The notes below the pieces were generated by a model, which worked only from the letters and a program-made list of their open reading frames with translations, did no database searches and was not told the origin of the DNA. From positions 277,436 through 341,435 of the forward strand of contig NZ_MVFY01000004.1 in assembly GCF_002042885.1 (NCBI RefSeq): a stretch of 64,000 bases of DNA, in the 5' to 3' direction. Source of the stretch: Citrobacter portucalensis (GTDB lineage Bacteria; Pseudomonadota; Gammaproteobacteria; Enterobacterales; Enterobacteriaceae). Positions 25,477-38,555 of this stretch are shown here, piece by piece. Made by a program: the position numbers and the translations under genes. Position 1 is the stretch's first letter. Every line of letters starts with the position of its first letter.

Positions 25477-26445
25477 TTGTTAAACTCATTTAAGCTTTCG
25501 CTACAATACATTCTGCCGAAACTATGGCTCACTCGCCTGGCGGGTTGGGGTGCGAGCAAACGAGCGGGATGGCTGACCAAACTGGTTATCGATCTGTTCG
25601 TGAAATATTACAAGGTCGATATGAAAGAGGCGCAAAAGCCGGACACCGCCAGCTATCGCACCTTCAACGACTTCTTTGTTCGCCCGCTGCGCGATGATGC
25701 TCGCCCGATTAATACCGATCCAAACGTACTGGTCATGCCCGCTGACGGTGTGATTAACCAGTTAGGCAACATCGAGGAAGACAAACTGCTGCAGGCTAAA
25801 GGGCACAGCTATACCCTTGAAGCGCTGCTGGCAGGCAACTATCAGATGGCGGACAAATTCCGCAACGGTACGTTTGTAACCACTTACTTGTCTCCACGCG
25901 ATTACCACCGTGTACACATGCCGTGTAACGGTATCCTGCGTGAAATGATGTATGTGCCGGGCGATCTCTTCTCTGTAAACATCCTGACTGCGCAAAACGT
26001 ACCGAACCTGTTTGCCCGCAACGAACGTGTAATCTGTCTGTTTGATACCGAATTTGGCCCGATGGTGCTGATTCTGGTCGGCGCGACCATCGTCGGCAGT
26101 ATTGAAACCGCATGGGCTGGCACCATTACTCCACCGCGTGAAGGCGTCATCAAGCGCTGGACCTGGCCGGAAGGCGAAAGCGAAGGGTCGGTGGCGCTGC
26201 TGAAAGGTCAGGAAATGGGCCGCTTTAAGCTCGGTTCCACCGTCATCAACCTGTTCGCACCTGGCAAAGTTAACCTGGTTGAGCAGTTGCAGGATCTGTC
26301 CGTGACCAAAATCGGCCAGCCAATGGCCATCTCGACCGAGACTTTCGTGACGCCAGAGGCAGAACCGGCCCCGCTGGCGAAAGAAGAGATCGAAGCAGAA
26401 CACGATGCCAGCCCGCTGGTTGACGACAAAAAAGACGAAAGTTAA
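25477..26445 (+). CDS. psd: Phosphatidylserine decarboxylase proenzyme
   Basis: A 322-residue inner-membrane enzyme that makes phosphatidylethanolamine. The proenzyme self-cleaves at the LGST motif near residue 253 to generate the pyruvoyl group. Catalytic regions MPADGV and [11 protein letters not shown] are present. Translation starts at TTG with GGAG upstream. The C terminus is acidic and low-complexity. mscM begins 17 bases later, so the pair is probably co-transcribed as in E. coli. Confidence 0.97.
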   Translation: MLNSFKLSLQYILPKLWLTRLAGWGASKRAGWLTKLVIDLFVKYYKVDMKEAQKPDTASYRTFNDFFVRPLRDDARPINTDPNVLVMPADGVINQLGNIEEDKLLQAKGHSYTLEALLAGNYQMADKFRNGTFVTTYLSPRDYHRVHMPCNGILREMMYVPGDLFSVNILTAQNVPNLFARNERVICLFDTEFGPMVLILVGATIVGSIETAWAGTITPPREGVIKRWTWPEGESEGSVALLKGQEMGRFKLGSTVINLFAPGKVNLVEQLQDLSVTKIGQPMAISTETFVTPEAEPAPLAKEEIEAEHDASPLVDDKKDES

Positions 26446-26462
26446 ACATAGGAATCGCTGCT

Positions 26463-29400
26463 GTGCGCCTGATTATCACTTTTCTGATGGCCTGGTGCCT
26501 CAGCCTGGGGGCGTACGCTGCGACGGCCCCCGATGCCAAACAACTCACCCAGGAACTGGAGCAGGCAAAAGCGGCAAAACCCGCTCAGCCAGAAACCGTT
26601 GAGGCGCTCCAGTCCGCGCTGAATGCCCTTGAGGAGCGTAAAGGCTCTCTCGAGCGTGCCCAGCAATATCAGCAGGTTATTGATAACTTCCCCAAGCTGT
26701 CCGCAACGTTACGCGCGCAGCTTAGCAACCTGCGTGATGAACCGCGCAATGTGCCAACCGGACTCACTACCGATGCGTTAAACCAGGAGATCCTCCAGGT
26801 TAGCAGCCAACTGCTGGAAAAGAGTCGTCAGGCCCAACAGGAGCAGGATCGCGCCCGGGAAATCGCCGACTCGTTAAGCCAGCTTCCTCAACAGCAAACC
26901 GATGCCCGCCGCCAGCTCAATGAGCTTGAGCGACGCATTGGTACCGCCAACGGTAATTCCGCACAGAATCAGGCGATGCAGGCTGAATCCGCCAAACTTA
27001 AAGCCCAGGTCGATGAACTGGAGCTGGCGCAGCTTTCCGCCAATAACCGTCAGGAACTGGCGCGTATGCGCTCCGAACTGGCGGAAAAACAGAGTCAACA
27101 ACTCGACGCTTACCTGCAGGCTTTGCGCAACCAGCTTAACAGTCAACGTCAGCGTGAAGCTGAGCGAGCGCTGGAAAGCACCGAACTGCTGGCGGAAAAC
27201 AGCGCGGGACTGCCGGAGGGTATTGTCGACCAGTTCAAGGTAAACCGCGAGCTGTCTCAGGCCTTAAACCAGCAAGCACAGCGTATGGACCTGGTCGCTT
27301 CGCAGCAGCGTCAGGCCGCCAGCCAAACGCTGCAGGTGCGTCAGGCATTGAATACGCTGCGAGAGCAGTCTCAGTGGCTTGGGGTTTCAAATATGCTGGG
27401 AGAAGCGCTGCGAGCGCAGGTATCCCGTTTACCGGAAATGCCCAAGCCTCAGCAGCTGGATACCGAAATGGCGCAGCTTCGCGTACACCGCATGCGCTAT
27501 GAGGATCTCCTCAACAAACAGCCGCAGCTGCGTCAGATTCATCAGGCCGATGGACAACCGCTGACCGCTGAACAGAGCAGCATCCTCAACGCCCAGCTAC
27601 GCACCCAGCGTGAGCTGCTGAACTCATTGTTACAGGGTGGCGATACGCTGATCCTTGAGCTGACCAAGCTCAAAGTTTCCAACAGCCAACTGGAAGATGC
27701 GCTAAAAGAGGTCAACGAAGCGACGCACCGCTACCTGTTCTGGACGTCAGACGTTAGCCCTATCTCCCTCTCCTGGCCTGTCGACATCGTTCAGGATCTG
27801 CGGCGTCTGATCTCATTAGATACGTTTAATCAGTTGGGCAAAGCCAGCATCATGATGCTGACCAGCAAAGAAACGCTGCTACCGCTGTTCGCGGCGTTGG
27901 TGTTAGTTGGCTTTAGCCTCTCTTCGCGCAAGCACTTCACCCGTTTCCTTGAACGCTCGTCCGCGCGGGTCGGGAAAGTCACCCAGGATCACTTCTGGCT
28001 GACAATACGCACGGTATTCTGGTCAATACTCGTCGCTTCGCCGTTGCCAGTGCTGTGGGCAACGCTCGGTTACGGATTGCAGGAAGCCTGGCCTTATCCG
28101 TTGGCTGTCGCGATCGGCGATGGCGTTACCGCCACGGTGCCCATGCTGTGGGCAGTAATGATCTGCGCCACCTTTGCACGTCCCAACGGTCTGTTCATTG
28201 CCCACTTTGGCTGGCCGCGGAACCGCGTCGCGAAAGCCATGCACTATTACCTGATGAGCATCGGGCTGATTGTCCCGTTGATCATGGCGGTGATTATGTT
28301 TGATAACCTCAATGACCGGGAATTCTCCGCCTCACTGGGGCGTCTGTGCTTTATTCTGATTTGCGGTGCGCTGGCTGTCGTAACCCTGAGCCTGAAACGC
28401 GCCGGGATACCGCTGTACCTCGATAAAGAGGGCAACAGCGATAACATGGTCAACAGCATGCTGTGGAATATGCTGATGGGTGCGCCGCTGATTGCCATTC
28501 TCGCCGCGGCAGTAGGCTACCTCGCCACGTCACAAGCCCTGCTGGCACGTCTGGAAACGTCTGTAGCGATTTGGTTCTTATTACTGGTGGTGTATCACGT
28601 TATCCGCCGTTGGATGCTGATTCAGCGTCGCCGCCTGGCGTTTGACCGCGCCAAGCATCGACGCGCTGAAATGCTGGCGCAGCGCGCGCGGGGCGAAGAA
28701 GAACCACCGCATTCCACCAGCCTTGAAGGCGCGATTGACGTTGATGAAAGCGAAGTGGATCTGGATGCTATCAGCGCGCAATCGCTGCGCCTGGTGCGTT
28801 CTATCCTGATGCTTATCGCCCTGCTCTCGGTCATTGTACTGTGGTCAGAAATTCATTCCGCTTTCGGCTTCCTGGAAAACATCTCGTTGTGGGATGTCAC
28901 CTCCACGGTTCAGGGCGTGGAAAGCTTAGAACCGATAACGCTGGGCGCGGTGCTTATCGCGATTCTGGTATTTATCATCACCACCCAGTTAGTGCGCAAC
29001 CTACCCGCACTGCTGGAGCTGGCACTACTGCAACATCTGGATTTAACCCCCGGCACCGGTTATGCCATCACCACCATCACCAAGTATCTGCTGATGCTGA
29101 TTGGCGGTCTGGTTGGCTTCTCAATGATCGGTATTGAATGGTCCAAACTGCAATGGCTGGTGGCGGCTCTCGGTGTCGGTCTGGGCTTTGGTTTGCAGGA
29201 GATCTTCGCCAACTTTATTTCCGGCCTGATTATCCTGTTTGAAAAACCAATCCGCATTGGCGACACGGTGACGATTCGCGATCTTACCGGTAGCGTGACG
29301 AAGATTAATACCCGTGCCACCACTATCAGCGACTGGGACCGCAAAGAGATCATCGTGCCCAACAAAGCCTTTATCACCGAACAGTTTATCAACTGGTCGT

Positions 29401-29777
29401 TATCCGATTCAGTCACCCGTGTGGTGTTAACCATCCCGGCACCGTCAGAGGCGAACAGCGAGGAGGTTACGCAGATCCTGCTGACTGCCGCGCAGCGCTG
29501 TTCGCTGGTTATCGATAATCCGGCACCTGAAGTCTTCCTGGTTGACCTGCAGCAGGGGATTCAAATCTTCGAACTGCGTATTTATGCCGCAGAGATGGGA
29601 CATCGCATGCCGCTGCGCCATGAAATCCATCAACTGATTCTGGCAGGCTTCCGCGAGCACGGTATTGATATGCCGTTCCCTCCGTTCCAGATGCGTCTGG
29701 AGAGCCTCGGCGGTAAGCAAACAGGGAGAACATTAAGTTCTGCAGGAAGAGGCAGTCGCCCGGCAGGGAGTTTGTAA
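26463..29777 (+). CDS. mscM: Miniconductance mechanosensitive channel MscM (YjeP)
   Basis: A 1104-residue inner-membrane channel of the MscS superfamily (MscK/YjeP type) that protects against hypo-osmotic shock. The start is a GTG. A signal peptide (cut near AYAAT) precedes a periplasmic coiled-coil region of about 450 residues rich in Gln, Leu and Glu. Multiple transmembrane segments follow, then the MscS core with GVGLGFGLQEIFANFISG and the beta-domain around IGDTVTIRDLTGSV. It is coupled to psd upstream. BIME sequences follow the stop. Confidence 0.96.
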   Translation: MRLIITFLMAWCLSLGAYAATAPDAKQLTQELEQAKAAKPAQPETVEALQSALNALEERKGSLERAQQYQQVIDNFPKLSATLRAQLSNLRDEPRNVPTGLTTDALNQEILQVSSQLLEKSRQAQQEQDRAREIADSLSQLPQQQTDARRQLNELERRIGTANGNSAQNQAMQAESAKLKAQVDELELAQLSANNRQELARMRSELAEKQSQQLDAYLQALRNQLNSQRQREAERALESTELLAENSAGLPEGIVDQFKVNRELSQALNQQAQRMDLVASQQRQAASQTLQVRQALNTLREQSQWLGVSNMLGEALRAQVSRLPEMPKPQQLDTEMAQLRVHRMRYEDLLNKQPQLRQIHQADGQPLTAEQSSILNAQLRTQRELLNSLLQGGDTLILELTKLKVSNSQLEDALKEVNEATHRYLFWTSDVSPISLSWPVDIVQDLRRLISLDTFNQLGKASIMMLTSKETLLPLFAALVLVGFSLSSRKHFTRFLERSSARVGKVTQDHFWLTIRTVFWSILVASPLPVLWATLGYGLQEAWPYPLAVAIGDGVTATVPMLWAVMICATFARPNGLFIAHFGWPRNRVAKAMHYYLMSIGLIVPLIMAVIMFDNLNDREFSASLGRLCFILICGALAVVTLSLKRAGIPLYLDKEGNSDNMVNSMLWNMLMGAPLIAILAAAVGYLATSQALLARLETSVAIWFLLLVVYHVIRRWMLIQRRRLAFDRAKHRRAEMLAQRARGEEEPPHSTSLEGAIDVDESEVDLDAISAQSLRLVRSILMLIALLSVIVLWSEIHSAFGFLENISLWDVTSTVQGVESLEPITLGAVLIAILVFIITTQLVRNLPALLELALLQHLDLTPGTGYAITTITKYLLMLIGGLVGFSMIGIEWSKLQWLVAALGVGLGFGLQEIFANFISGLIILFEKPIRIGDTVTIRDLTGSVTKINTRATTISDWDRKEIIVPNKAFITEQFINWSLSDSVTRVVLTIPAPSEANSEEVTQILLTAAQRCSLVIDNPAPEVFLVDLQQGIQIFELRIYAAEMGHRMPLRHEIHQLILAGFREHGIDMPFPPFQMRLESLGGKQTGRTLSSAGRGSRPAGSL

Positions 29778-29796
29778 CGCACAATGCAGGCAAGAA

Positions 29797-29885
29797 ATGC
29801 CGGATGGCGACCCGTTGGGTCTAATCCGGCCTACGGGTCTGCAATTAACCTGTAGGCCCGATAAGCTTGCGCCATCGGGCATTTC
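29797..29885. repeat. REP/BIME between mscM and yjeM
   Basis: It contains the REP halves ATGCCGGATGGCG and TAATCCGGCCTAC, then CTGTAGGCCCGATAAG and GCGCCATCGGGCA. It lies between convergent genes. Confidence 0.75.
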
Positions 29886-29958
29886 ATCGCCGATTACAGA
29901 CATTTTCGAGATTAATATGCGTCCGGATCGGCAACAGGCAATAAACGCCAGATGGCCT

Positions 29959-31461
29959 TTATTCCACCGCCCACTCAGGCTCGTTGGTCGTGCGACGGCT
30001 GTAGTTCTGATAAATCGCCATCGCCAGCAGTGAGAAGAAGATCGGACCGCCGGTCATCCACAGTGCGCTGTTCCAGTCTCCGGCTTCAATCACCGGCTGG
30101 ATGATGGTGAACACGTTGGCAAATGTCACCACCAGCACGACCACTCCCGTTGCCAGCAGCGTCGCCGCTCGGGTTTTAAAGACAACAAACGGCCTTTCCA
30201 GACCCGGACGGGATTTAAAGAACGGGAACGCCAGCGCCAGGAACAGATATGGCAGCGTCATCGAGACATTCGCCATCAGCGTCAGTTTGTTATAGAACGC
30301 TGAAGCCGTATCGCCACCAAATGAAACCAACAGGATAAACAGGCTCACCAGCAGGCACTGTAACCACATTGCCGTCGTCGGCATCCCTACGGCATTCAGT
30401 TTGGTCATCGGCGCGGGCCACAACGCCTTCGGCGTGCCCTGAATAATCGCTTTCAGCGGTGAGTAGCTGAGGGTGAAAAAAGCGCCGGTATAGGCAAGGA
30501 ACATGGAAAGCCCGGTAATACGTGCAAACCATACGCCCATCACCATTGCGGCATCAGGGGAAAGATGTAGCGCGTTACCCAACGTCATTCCGAGGCTTTT
30601 CATCAGGATATAGGTAATATTCCCGAGGTTAACTGAGCTATTACTTAATACCTGCTGCCAGTTAGTGCTAACGCCCCATAAAAAGATGGCCAGTGAATAA
30701 CCAACAGAAATGACAATAGCGGCAAAGACAATGCCTTTAGCAAAGTTCTTTTCTGGTTTTTCTGTTTTATCAACCAGTCCCCCTACAGCTTCAATTCCGC
30801 CGTAAGCAAAAATGGCAAACACAACAAATGACAACATTGCCAGTCCTGACTGATATCCTGGATTAGGCGAAGAGATGAAATTAATATCCTGTGCAAAGTG
30901 GCCACCAGTTAATAACAAAATAGCGACACTCACTAACAACAGAACTAAATTAAGACACATTACGGCAATTCCACCTACAGCCGTAATACGCGCAATCTTA
31001 TTAATACCCCGGGATGCCACGCAGGTCACCAGGATCATCCAACCGACTGCGAGCAGTCCGACAACCTGCGTAGGCTCAAGCCCTGCGATACGCCAGTGCT
31101 GCGTCATGTCTGCGCCAAACAAGAAGGTTGAAAAAGGTACCCAGACTTTCGCCGCAGTACTAACCATCCATATCACATAAGAAGAAAACCACATAAACGT
31201 GCCGATAAACGCATAGCGTGGTCCAACGCTATTATTCATCCACGAATAGATTCCCCCCTCTTCTTTCCGATAGGCAGAACCCATTTCCGCCATCATTAAA
31301 GCAAATGGAATAAAGAATAATAATGCAGAAAATATATACCACGGTATTGCACTATACCCCATTAAATAGAACGCGGAGGGGCTATTAGCAAAACCGAAAA
31401 CTGACGTAAATATCATGAGAATGAGACCTATCAGGCTCATCTTTTTTATTGTTTGGGTCAT
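29959..31461 (-). CDS. yjeM: APC-family amino-acid transporter YjeM
   Basis: A 500-residue inner-membrane protein with about 12 hydrophobic segments of the amino acid-polyamine-organocation superfamily. An unwound-helix glycine motif near the N terminus (TSVFGFANSPSAF) and YRKEEGGIYSWM are typical of the glutamate:GABA antiporter-like branch. The substrate is not established. The length equals E. coli YjeM. It is transcribed divergently from nothing adjacent; epmA upstream is on the same strand, 214 bp away. Confidence 0.92.
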   Translation of the reverse strand: MTQTIKKMSLIGLILMIFTSVFGFANSPSAFYLMGYSAIPWYIFSALLFFIPFALMMAEMGSAYRKEEGGIYSWMNNSVGPRYAFIGTFMWFSSYVIWMVSTAAKVWVPFSTFLFGADMTQHWRIAGLEPTQVVGLLAVGWMILVTCVASRGINKIARITAVGGIAVMCLNLVLLLVSVAILLLTGGHFAQDINFISSPNPGYQSGLAMLSFVVFAIFAYGGIEAVGGLVDKTEKPEKNFAKGIVFAAIVISVGYSLAIFLWGVSTNWQQVLSNSSVNLGNITYILMKSLGMTLGNALHLSPDAAMVMGVWFARITGLSMFLAYTGAFFTLSYSPLKAIIQGTPKALWPAPMTKLNAVGMPTTAMWLQCLLVSLFILLVSFGGDTASAFYNKLTLMANVSMTLPYLFLALAFPFFKSRPGLERPFVVFKTRAATLLATGVVVLVVTFANVFTIIQPVIEAGDWNSALWMTGGPIFFSLLAMAIYQNYSRRTTNEPEWAVE

Positions 31462-31620
31462 TAAACCATCCCTTACTCTGGCAAGCGTTTAACAAACGCC
31501 GCTCACCGGTTGGCACTGCTCTCTTTGCAGAGTTCAGCGATAAAAAAAACAACACAGAATTGATACCTAAACGATATCAAATATCCAGGTGTAAATTGTG
31601 GCTATTAGAGGGGAAATGAA

Positions 31621-31655
31621 AAAATATGCTACAAAGTGGCGATTAAGCCACCACT
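31621..31655 (-). terminator. Probable terminator after epmA
   Basis: On the minus strand ACAAAGTGG and CCACTTTGT form a 9-bp stem, followed within six bases by a T run. Confidence 0.55.
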
Positions 31656-31675
31656 TTGTATTGCAGAAGAGTAAG

Positions 31676-32653
31676 TTATGCGCGATCGACGGTAAATGCG
31701 ATTACCTCGGCCAGGCTCTCTGCGCCCAGCGCCAGCATCACCAGACGGTCAACGCCCAGCGCCACGCCTGAGCAATCCGGCATGCCGACTTTCAGCGCTT
31801 CCAGCAGGTTGGTATCGATAGGTTGCTGTGGTAAGCCTCGTGCGGCACGTTTGCGGTTATCCTGTTCAAACCGCTGCTGCTGTTCGCGCGCGTCGGTCAA
31901 TTCATGGAAACCATTCGCCAGCTCAATACCTTTGTAATAAACCTCGAAACGTTCAGCCACGCGGTGATCTTCGGTACTGATTTGCGCCAGTGATGCCTGG
32001 CTGGCCGGGAAATGATACACAAACGTCGGCTTGTCTTTACCAATATGCGGTTCAACACCCATCGTAAACAGCAGTTGCAGTAAGGTATCCCGGTCTTCTT
32101 CGGTATCAGCGATATTGCTGAGATCCAATTTCGCCGCCACTTCCCGCAGTTGGGTTTTATCCGCAGACAGCGGGTCAATCTCCAGATGGCGCTGGAAGGC
32201 CTGCTGGTAAGAAAGGCTTTCCGCAGGTGAGCAGTCCAGCACCTGCTGGAGCAAATCATCCACTTCATTCATCAGGCGATACATATCGTAGTGCGGACGA
32301 TACCACTCAAGCATGGTGAATTCAGGGTTATGATGGCGCCCCATCTCTTCATTACGGAAGCTGCGGCACAGTTGATACACCGGGCCGCATCCTGCCACCA
32401 GCAGGCGCTTCATATGGTATTCAGGGCTGGTCATTAAATAGAGATTCATTCCCTGGGAGTGTCCAGGGCCAACGAAACGCGTTTCGAACGGGAACAGGTG
32501 GATGTCCGTTACCGTTGCCTGACTCATACAAGGGGTCTCAACCTCAAGCACGCCACGATCGGCAAAAAAGCGGCGAATCTCCGCTATAATTGCTGCACGT
32601 TTCAACAGATTGGGGATGGACGCGCTCGGCTGCCAGGTTGCCGTTTCGCTCAT
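31676..32653 (-). CDS. epmA: EF-P (R)-beta-lysine ligase EpmA
   Basis: A 325-residue paralogue of the class II lysyl-tRNA synthetase catalytic core without an anticodon-binding domain. It attaches (R)-beta-lysine, made by EpmB, to Lys34 of EF-P. Class II motifs are visible as [29 protein letters not shown] (motif 2) and the [15 protein letters not shown] motif 3. The genes for both partners, efp and epmB, lie at 40.7-42.4 kb in this window. Confidence 0.97.
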   Translation of the reverse strand: MSETATWQPSASIPNLLKRAAIIAEIRRFFADRGVLEVETPCMSQATVTDIHLFPFETRFVGPGHSQGMNLYLMTSPEYHMKRLLVAGCGPVYQLCRSFRNEEMGRHHNPEFTMLEWYRPHYDMYRLMNEVDDLLQQVLDCSPAESLSYQQAFQRHLEIDPLSADKTQLREVAAKLDLSNIADTEEDRDTLLQLLFTMGVEPHIGKDKPTFVYHFPASQASLAQISTEDHRVAERFEVYYKGIELANGFHELTDAREQQQRFEQDNRKRAARGLPQQPIDTNLLEALKVGMPDCSGVALGVDRLVMLALGAESLAEVIAFTVDRA

Positions 32654-32829
32654 GGTTGTTTCTCCGATTTATGACAAGGGCACGAAGTCTACTCGTATCG
32701 CGCTAACGAGACAAATTTCAGGCAGCACTAATCATCACTGGCAATTGGATAAAAAAAGCGACTTAGGGTGGTTTAGTAATTAAATTAATCAAATTCAATG
32801 ATAATTCCCCCCTATGACACGCTAAAAAA

Positions 32830-32879
32830 ATCGAACACGTCAAATTTCCCGCACATCCCTAAGACTATACTATTGTACC
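32830..32879 (+). promoter_or_regulatory. frdABCD promoter with FNR-type site
   Basis: A TATACT -10 hexamer lies at 32866-32871. An imperfect FNR dyad, ATCGAACACGTCAAA (32830-32844), is centred about 41 bases before the expected start, the spacing of class II FNR activation. E. coli frdA has a comparable degenerate FNR site. The remaining 32654-32829 segment between epmA and frdA is AT-rich and I see no gene in it. Confidence 0.6.
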
Positions 32880-32977
32880 TATAAAGGAGCAGTGGAAACG
32901 CGTTCATAACCTGTTTGAAGCCGATGAAGCATCTGATTTCAGGCAGGGATGAAATAACAACAATCTGGAGGAATGTC

Positions 32978-34768
32978 GTGCAAACCTTTCAAGCCGATCT
33001 TGCCATTATAGGCGCCGGTGGCGCGGGATTACGTGCTGCAATTGCTGCCGCACAAGCAAATCCCAACGCTAAAATCGCACTGATCTCAAAAGTGTACCCA
33101 ATGCGCAGCCATACCGTTGCTGCCGAAGGCGGCTCTGCTGCTGTCGCGCAGGATCATGACAGCTTTGACTACCATTTTCACGATACGGTAGCAGGCGGAG
33201 ACTGGCTGTGTGAGCAGGATGTCGTGGATTACTTTGTCCACCACTGCCCAACTGAAATGACGCAACTGGAACAATGGGGCTGCCCATGGAGCCGTCGTGA
33301 AGACGGTAGCGTCAACGTACGTCGCTTCGGCGGTATGAAAATCGAGCGTACCTGGTTTGCCGCGGATAAGACCGGCTTCCACATGCTGCATACGCTGTTC
33401 CAAACATCTTTGCAGTTCCCGCAGATTCAGCGCTTTGACGAACACTTCGTTCTGGATATCCTGGTTGACGACGGTCATGCTCGCGGCCTGGTTGCCATGA
33501 ACATGATGGAAGGCACGCTGGTGCAAATCCGTGCTAACGCTGTCGTGATGGCAACGGGCGGCGCAGGTCGTGTTTACCGTTACAACACCAACGGCGGCAT
33601 CGTAACCGGCGACGGTATGGGCATGGCGCTGAGCCACGGCGTTCCGCTGCGTGATATGGAATTCGTTCAGTATCACCCAACAGGTCTGCCAGGATCCGGT
33701 ATCCTGATGACTGAAGGCTGCCGTGGTGAAGGCGGTATTCTGGTCAACAAAAACGGCTACCGTTATCTGCAAGACTACGGCATGGGTCCGGAAACCCCGC
33801 TGGGCGAGCCAAAAAACAAATACATGGAACTCGGTCCGCGCGACAAAGTTTCTCAGGCGTTCTGGCACGAATGGCGCAAAGGCAACACCATTTCAACTCC
33901 GCGTGGCGATGTGGTTCACCTCGACCTGCGTCACCTCGGCGAGAAAAAACTGCTCGAACGTTTACCGTTCATCTGCGAACTGGCGAAAGCTTACGTGGGT
34001 GTCGATCCGGTTAAAGAACCGATCCCGGTACGTCCGACCGCGCACTACACCATGGGCGGTATCGAAACCGATCAGCACTGTGAAACCCGCATTAAAGGTC
34101 TGTTCGCTGTCGGCGAATGTTCCTCTGTTGGTCTGCATGGCGCTAACCGTCTGGGCTCTAACTCCCTGGCAGAACTGGTGGTCTTCGGTCGTATGGCCGG
34201 TGAGCAGGCAGCAGAACGCGCTGCAACGGCTGGCGCTGCAAACAGTGCCGCTCTTGATGCACAGGTTGCTGGCGTTGAAAAACGTCTGAAAGATCTGGTT
34301 AACCAGGAAGGTAACGAAAACTGGTCTAAGATCCGTGACGAAATGGGCCTGTCCATGGAAGAAGGTTGCGGTATCTACCGTACGCCGGAACTCATGCAGA
34401 AAACCGTTGATAAGCTGGCGGAACTGCAGGAACGCTTCAAGCGCGTACGTATCACTGATACCTCCAGCGTCTTCAACACCGACCTGCTGTATACCATCGA
34501 ACTGGGTCACGGTCTGAACGTTGCTGAATGTATGGCGCACTCTGCTCTGGCGCGTAAAGAATCCCGCGGCGCGCACCAGCGTCTGGATGAAGGCTGCACC
34601 GAGCGTGACGATGTGAACTTCCTCAAACACACCCTCGCCTTCCGCGATGCTGACGGCACGACTCGCCTGGAATATAGCGACGTGAAAATCACCACTCTGC
34701 CACCGGCTAAACGTGTTTACGGTGGCGAAGCGGAAGCAGCCGATAAGAAGGAGAAGGCGAATGGCTGA
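32978..34768 (+). CDS. frdA: Fumarate reductase flavoprotein subunit
   Basis: A 596-residue catalytic subunit of quinol:fumarate reductase, the anaerobic terminal reductase. The dinucleotide fold [10 protein letters not shown] is at the N terminus. SHTVAAEGG holds the histidine (residue 45) that binds FAD covalently. HPTGLPGSG and [11 protein letters not shown] belong to the active site. The start is the GTG at 32978 with GGAGGA upstream, which gives the conserved N terminus; an in-frame ATG at 32915 would add 21 residues with no counterpart. The last 8 bases overlap frdB. Confidence 0.97.
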   Translation: MQTFQADLAIIGAGGAGLRAAIAAAQANPNAKIALISKVYPMRSHTVAAEGGSAAVAQDHDSFDYHFHDTVAGGDWLCEQDVVDYFVHHCPTEMTQLEQWGCPWSRREDGSVNVRRFGGMKIERTWFAADKTGFHMLHTLFQTSLQFPQIQRFDEHFVLDILVDDGHARGLVAMNMMEGTLVQIRANAVVMATGGAGRVYRYNTNGGIVTGDGMGMALSHGVPLRDMEFVQYHPTGLPGSGILMTEGCRGEGGILVNKNGYRYLQDYGMGPETPLGEPKNKYMELGPRDKVSQAFWHEWRKGNTISTPRGDVVHLDLRHLGEKKLLERLPFICELAKAYVGVDPVKEPIPVRPTAHYTMGGIETDQHCETRIKGLFAVGECSSVGLHGANRLGSNSLAELVVFGRMAGEQAAERAATAGAANSAALDAQVAGVEKRLKDLVNQEGNENWSKIRDEMGLSMEEGCGIYRTPELMQKTVDKLAELQERFKRVRITDTSSVFNTDLLYTIELGHGLNVAECMAHSALARKESRGAHQRLDEGCTERDDVNFLKHTLAFRDADGTTRLEYSDVKITTLPPAKRVYGGEAEAADKKEKANG

Positions 34769-35495
34769 GATGAAAAACCTGAAAGTTGAGGTGGTGCGCT
34801 ATAACCCGGAAACCGATACCGCGCCGCACAGTGCTTTCTACGAAGTTCCTTATGATGAAACCACGTCACTGCTGGATGCGCTGGGCTACATCAAGGATAA
34901 CCTGGCACCGGACCTGAGCTACCGCTGGTCCTGCCGTATGGCGATCTGCGGCTCCTGCGGCATGATGGTCAACAATGTACCGAAACTGGCATGCAAAACC
35001 TTCCTGCGTGATTACACCAACGGCATGAAGGTTGAAGCGCTGGGCAACTTCCCGATTGAGCGCGATCTGATCGTCGACATGACGCACTTTATCGAAAGCC
35101 TGGAAGCAATCAAACCGTACATTATCGGTAACCCGCGCACACCGGATCAGGGTCCAAACACCCAGACTCCGGCGCAGATGGCGAAGTATCATCAGTTCTC
35201 CGGTTGCATCAACTGTGGTCTGTGCTATGCCGCGTGTCCGCAGTTCGGCCTGAACCCTGAGTTCATTGGACCGGCTGCGATTACGCTGGCGCATCGTTAC
35301 AACGAAGATAGCCGCGACCACGGTAAGAAGGAGCGTATGGCTCAGTTGAACAGCCCGAACGGCGTCTGGACCTGTACTTTCGTGGGCTACTGCTCCGAAG
35401 TCTGCCCGAAACACGTCGATCCGGCTGCGGCCATTCAGCAGGGTAAAGTTGAAAGTTCAAAAGACTTTCTTATCGCTACCCTGAAACCACGCTAA
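34761..35495 (+). CDS. frdB: Fumarate reductase iron-sulfur subunit
   Basis: A 244-residue subunit carrying three clusters that pass electrons from menaquinol to FrdA. The 2Fe-2S ligands are in [10 protein letters not shown] near residue 57. The 4Fe-4S and 3Fe-4S motifs are in [12 protein letters not shown] and [11 protein letters not shown]. The start MAEMKN overlaps the end of frdA by 8 bp, which indicates translational coupling. Confidence 0.98.
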   Translation: MAEMKNLKVEVVRYNPETDTAPHSAFYEVPYDETTSLLDALGYIKDNLAPDLSYRWSCRMAICGSCGMMVNNVPKLACKTFLRDYTNGMKVEALGNFPIERDLIVDMTHFIESLEAIKPYIIGNPRTPDQGPNTQTPAQMAKYHQFSGCINCGLCYAACPQFGLNPEFIGPAAITLAHRYNEDSRDHGKKERMAQLNSPNGVWTCTFVGYCSEVCPKHVDPAAAIQQGKVESSKDFLIATLKPR

Positions 35496-35505
35496 GGAGT
35501 GCACG

Positions 35506-35901
35506 ATGACGACTAAACGTAAAGCCTATGTGCGGCCAATGACGTCCACCTGGTGGAAAAAGCTGCCATTTTATCGTTTTTACATGCTGCGTGAAGGCAC
35601 GGCAGTTCCGGCAGTCTGGTTCAGCATTGAACTGATTATCGGCCTGTTTGCACTCAAGCATGGTGCAGAGTCCTGGATGGGCTTTGTCGCCTTTTTGCAA
35701 AACCCGGTGGTGGTAATCCTTAACATTATCGCCCTGGCAGCAGCGCTGCTGCATACCAAAACCTGGTTTGAGCTGGCGCCAAAAGCAGCCAACATCATCG
35801 TAAAAGACGAAAAAATGGGGCCAGAGCCGATCATCAAAGGTCTCTGGGCAGTTACTGTGGTTGCGACAGTAGTCATACTGTTTGTTGCCCTGTTCTGGTA
35901 A
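35506..35901 (+). CDS. frdC: Fumarate reductase membrane anchor FrdC
   Basis: A 131-residue inner-membrane anchor with three predicted helices. With FrdD it binds the quinol and docks FrdAB. The conserved N terminus [13 protein letters not shown] and [11 protein letters not shown] are present. It lies 10 bases after frdB and 10 bases before frdD. Confidence 0.97.
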   Translation: MTTKRKAYVRPMTSTWWKKLPFYRFYMLREGTAVPAVWFSIELIIGLFALKHGAESWMGFVAFLQNPVVVILNIIALAAALLHTKTWFELAPKAANIIVKDEKMGPEPIIKGLWAVTVVATVVILFVALFW

Positions 35902-35911
35902 GGAGTCCGGA

Positions 35912-36268
35912 ATGATTAATCCAAATCCAAAACGCTCTGACGAACCCGTATTCTGGGGCCTGTTTGGTGCAGGCGGTATGTGGAGCGCAATCATTGCGCC
36001 AGTAATGATCCTGCTGGTAGGCATTATGCTGCCGCTGGGCTTTGTTCCTGATGCTTTCAGCTATGAACGCGTACTGGCATTCGCTCAGAGCTTCATCGGA
36101 CGTGCGTTTCTGTTCCTGATGATCGTTCTGCCGCTGTGGTGTGGTTTACACCGTATGCACCACGCGATGCATGACCTGAAAATCCACGTGCCTGCTGGCA
36201 AATGGGTATTCTACGGACTGGCAGCAATCCTGACCGTCGTAACGGCTATTGGCATTCTGACCATCTAA
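35912..36268 (+). CDS. frdD: Fumarate reductase membrane anchor FrdD
   Basis: A 118-residue second anchor with three predicted helices. The N terminus [16 protein letters not shown] and [13 protein letters not shown] are conserved. It is one residue shorter than the E. coli protein (119). In E. coli the ampC promoter lies inside frdD; here ampR is inserted after the shared terminator, so ampC has its own regulated promoter. Confidence 0.97.
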   Translation: MINPNPKRSDEPVFWGLFGAGGMWSAIIAPVMILLVGIMLPLGFVPDAFSYERVLAFAQSFIGRAFLFLMIVLPLWCGLHRMHHAMHDLKIHVPAGKWVFYGLAAILTVVTAIGILTI

Positions 36269-36286
36269 GTACATGCGTTAATTATC

Positions 36287-36309
36287 AGGCCCGCCATTGG
36301 CGGGCCTTT

Positions 36310-36312
<3 letters not shown>
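36287..36312. terminator. Terminator between frdD and ampR
   Basis: A perfect 9-bp stem AGGCCCGCC / GGCGGGCCT with an ATT loop, followed by a T run that reaches into the ampR stop codon. The genes converge here, so it may serve both. At the same place in E. coli this hairpin is the ampC attenuator. Confidence 0.9.
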
Positions 36313-38462
<2,150 letters not shown>

Positions 38463-38470
38463 CTAACGAT

Positions 38471-38512
38471 GAGGCCCAGGATATTGGGCCTCCTTTCTTT
38501 CTCTTTTTTTCC
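38471..38512 (+). terminator. Terminator after ampC
   Basis: A stem GAGGCCCA / TGGGCCTC followed by a pyrimidine-rich, T-rich tract, 8 bases after the ampC stop. Confidence 0.85.
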
Positions 38513-38555
38513 TGTTGTCATCTACACTTAACAAAAATACAGCAAGGAAAATCCC

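Noticed and set aside
32915..32977. Upstream ATG for FrdA
   Set aside because: It would add 21 residues without counterpart in the family, whereas the GTG at 32978 has a strong ribosome site and gives the conserved N terminus.
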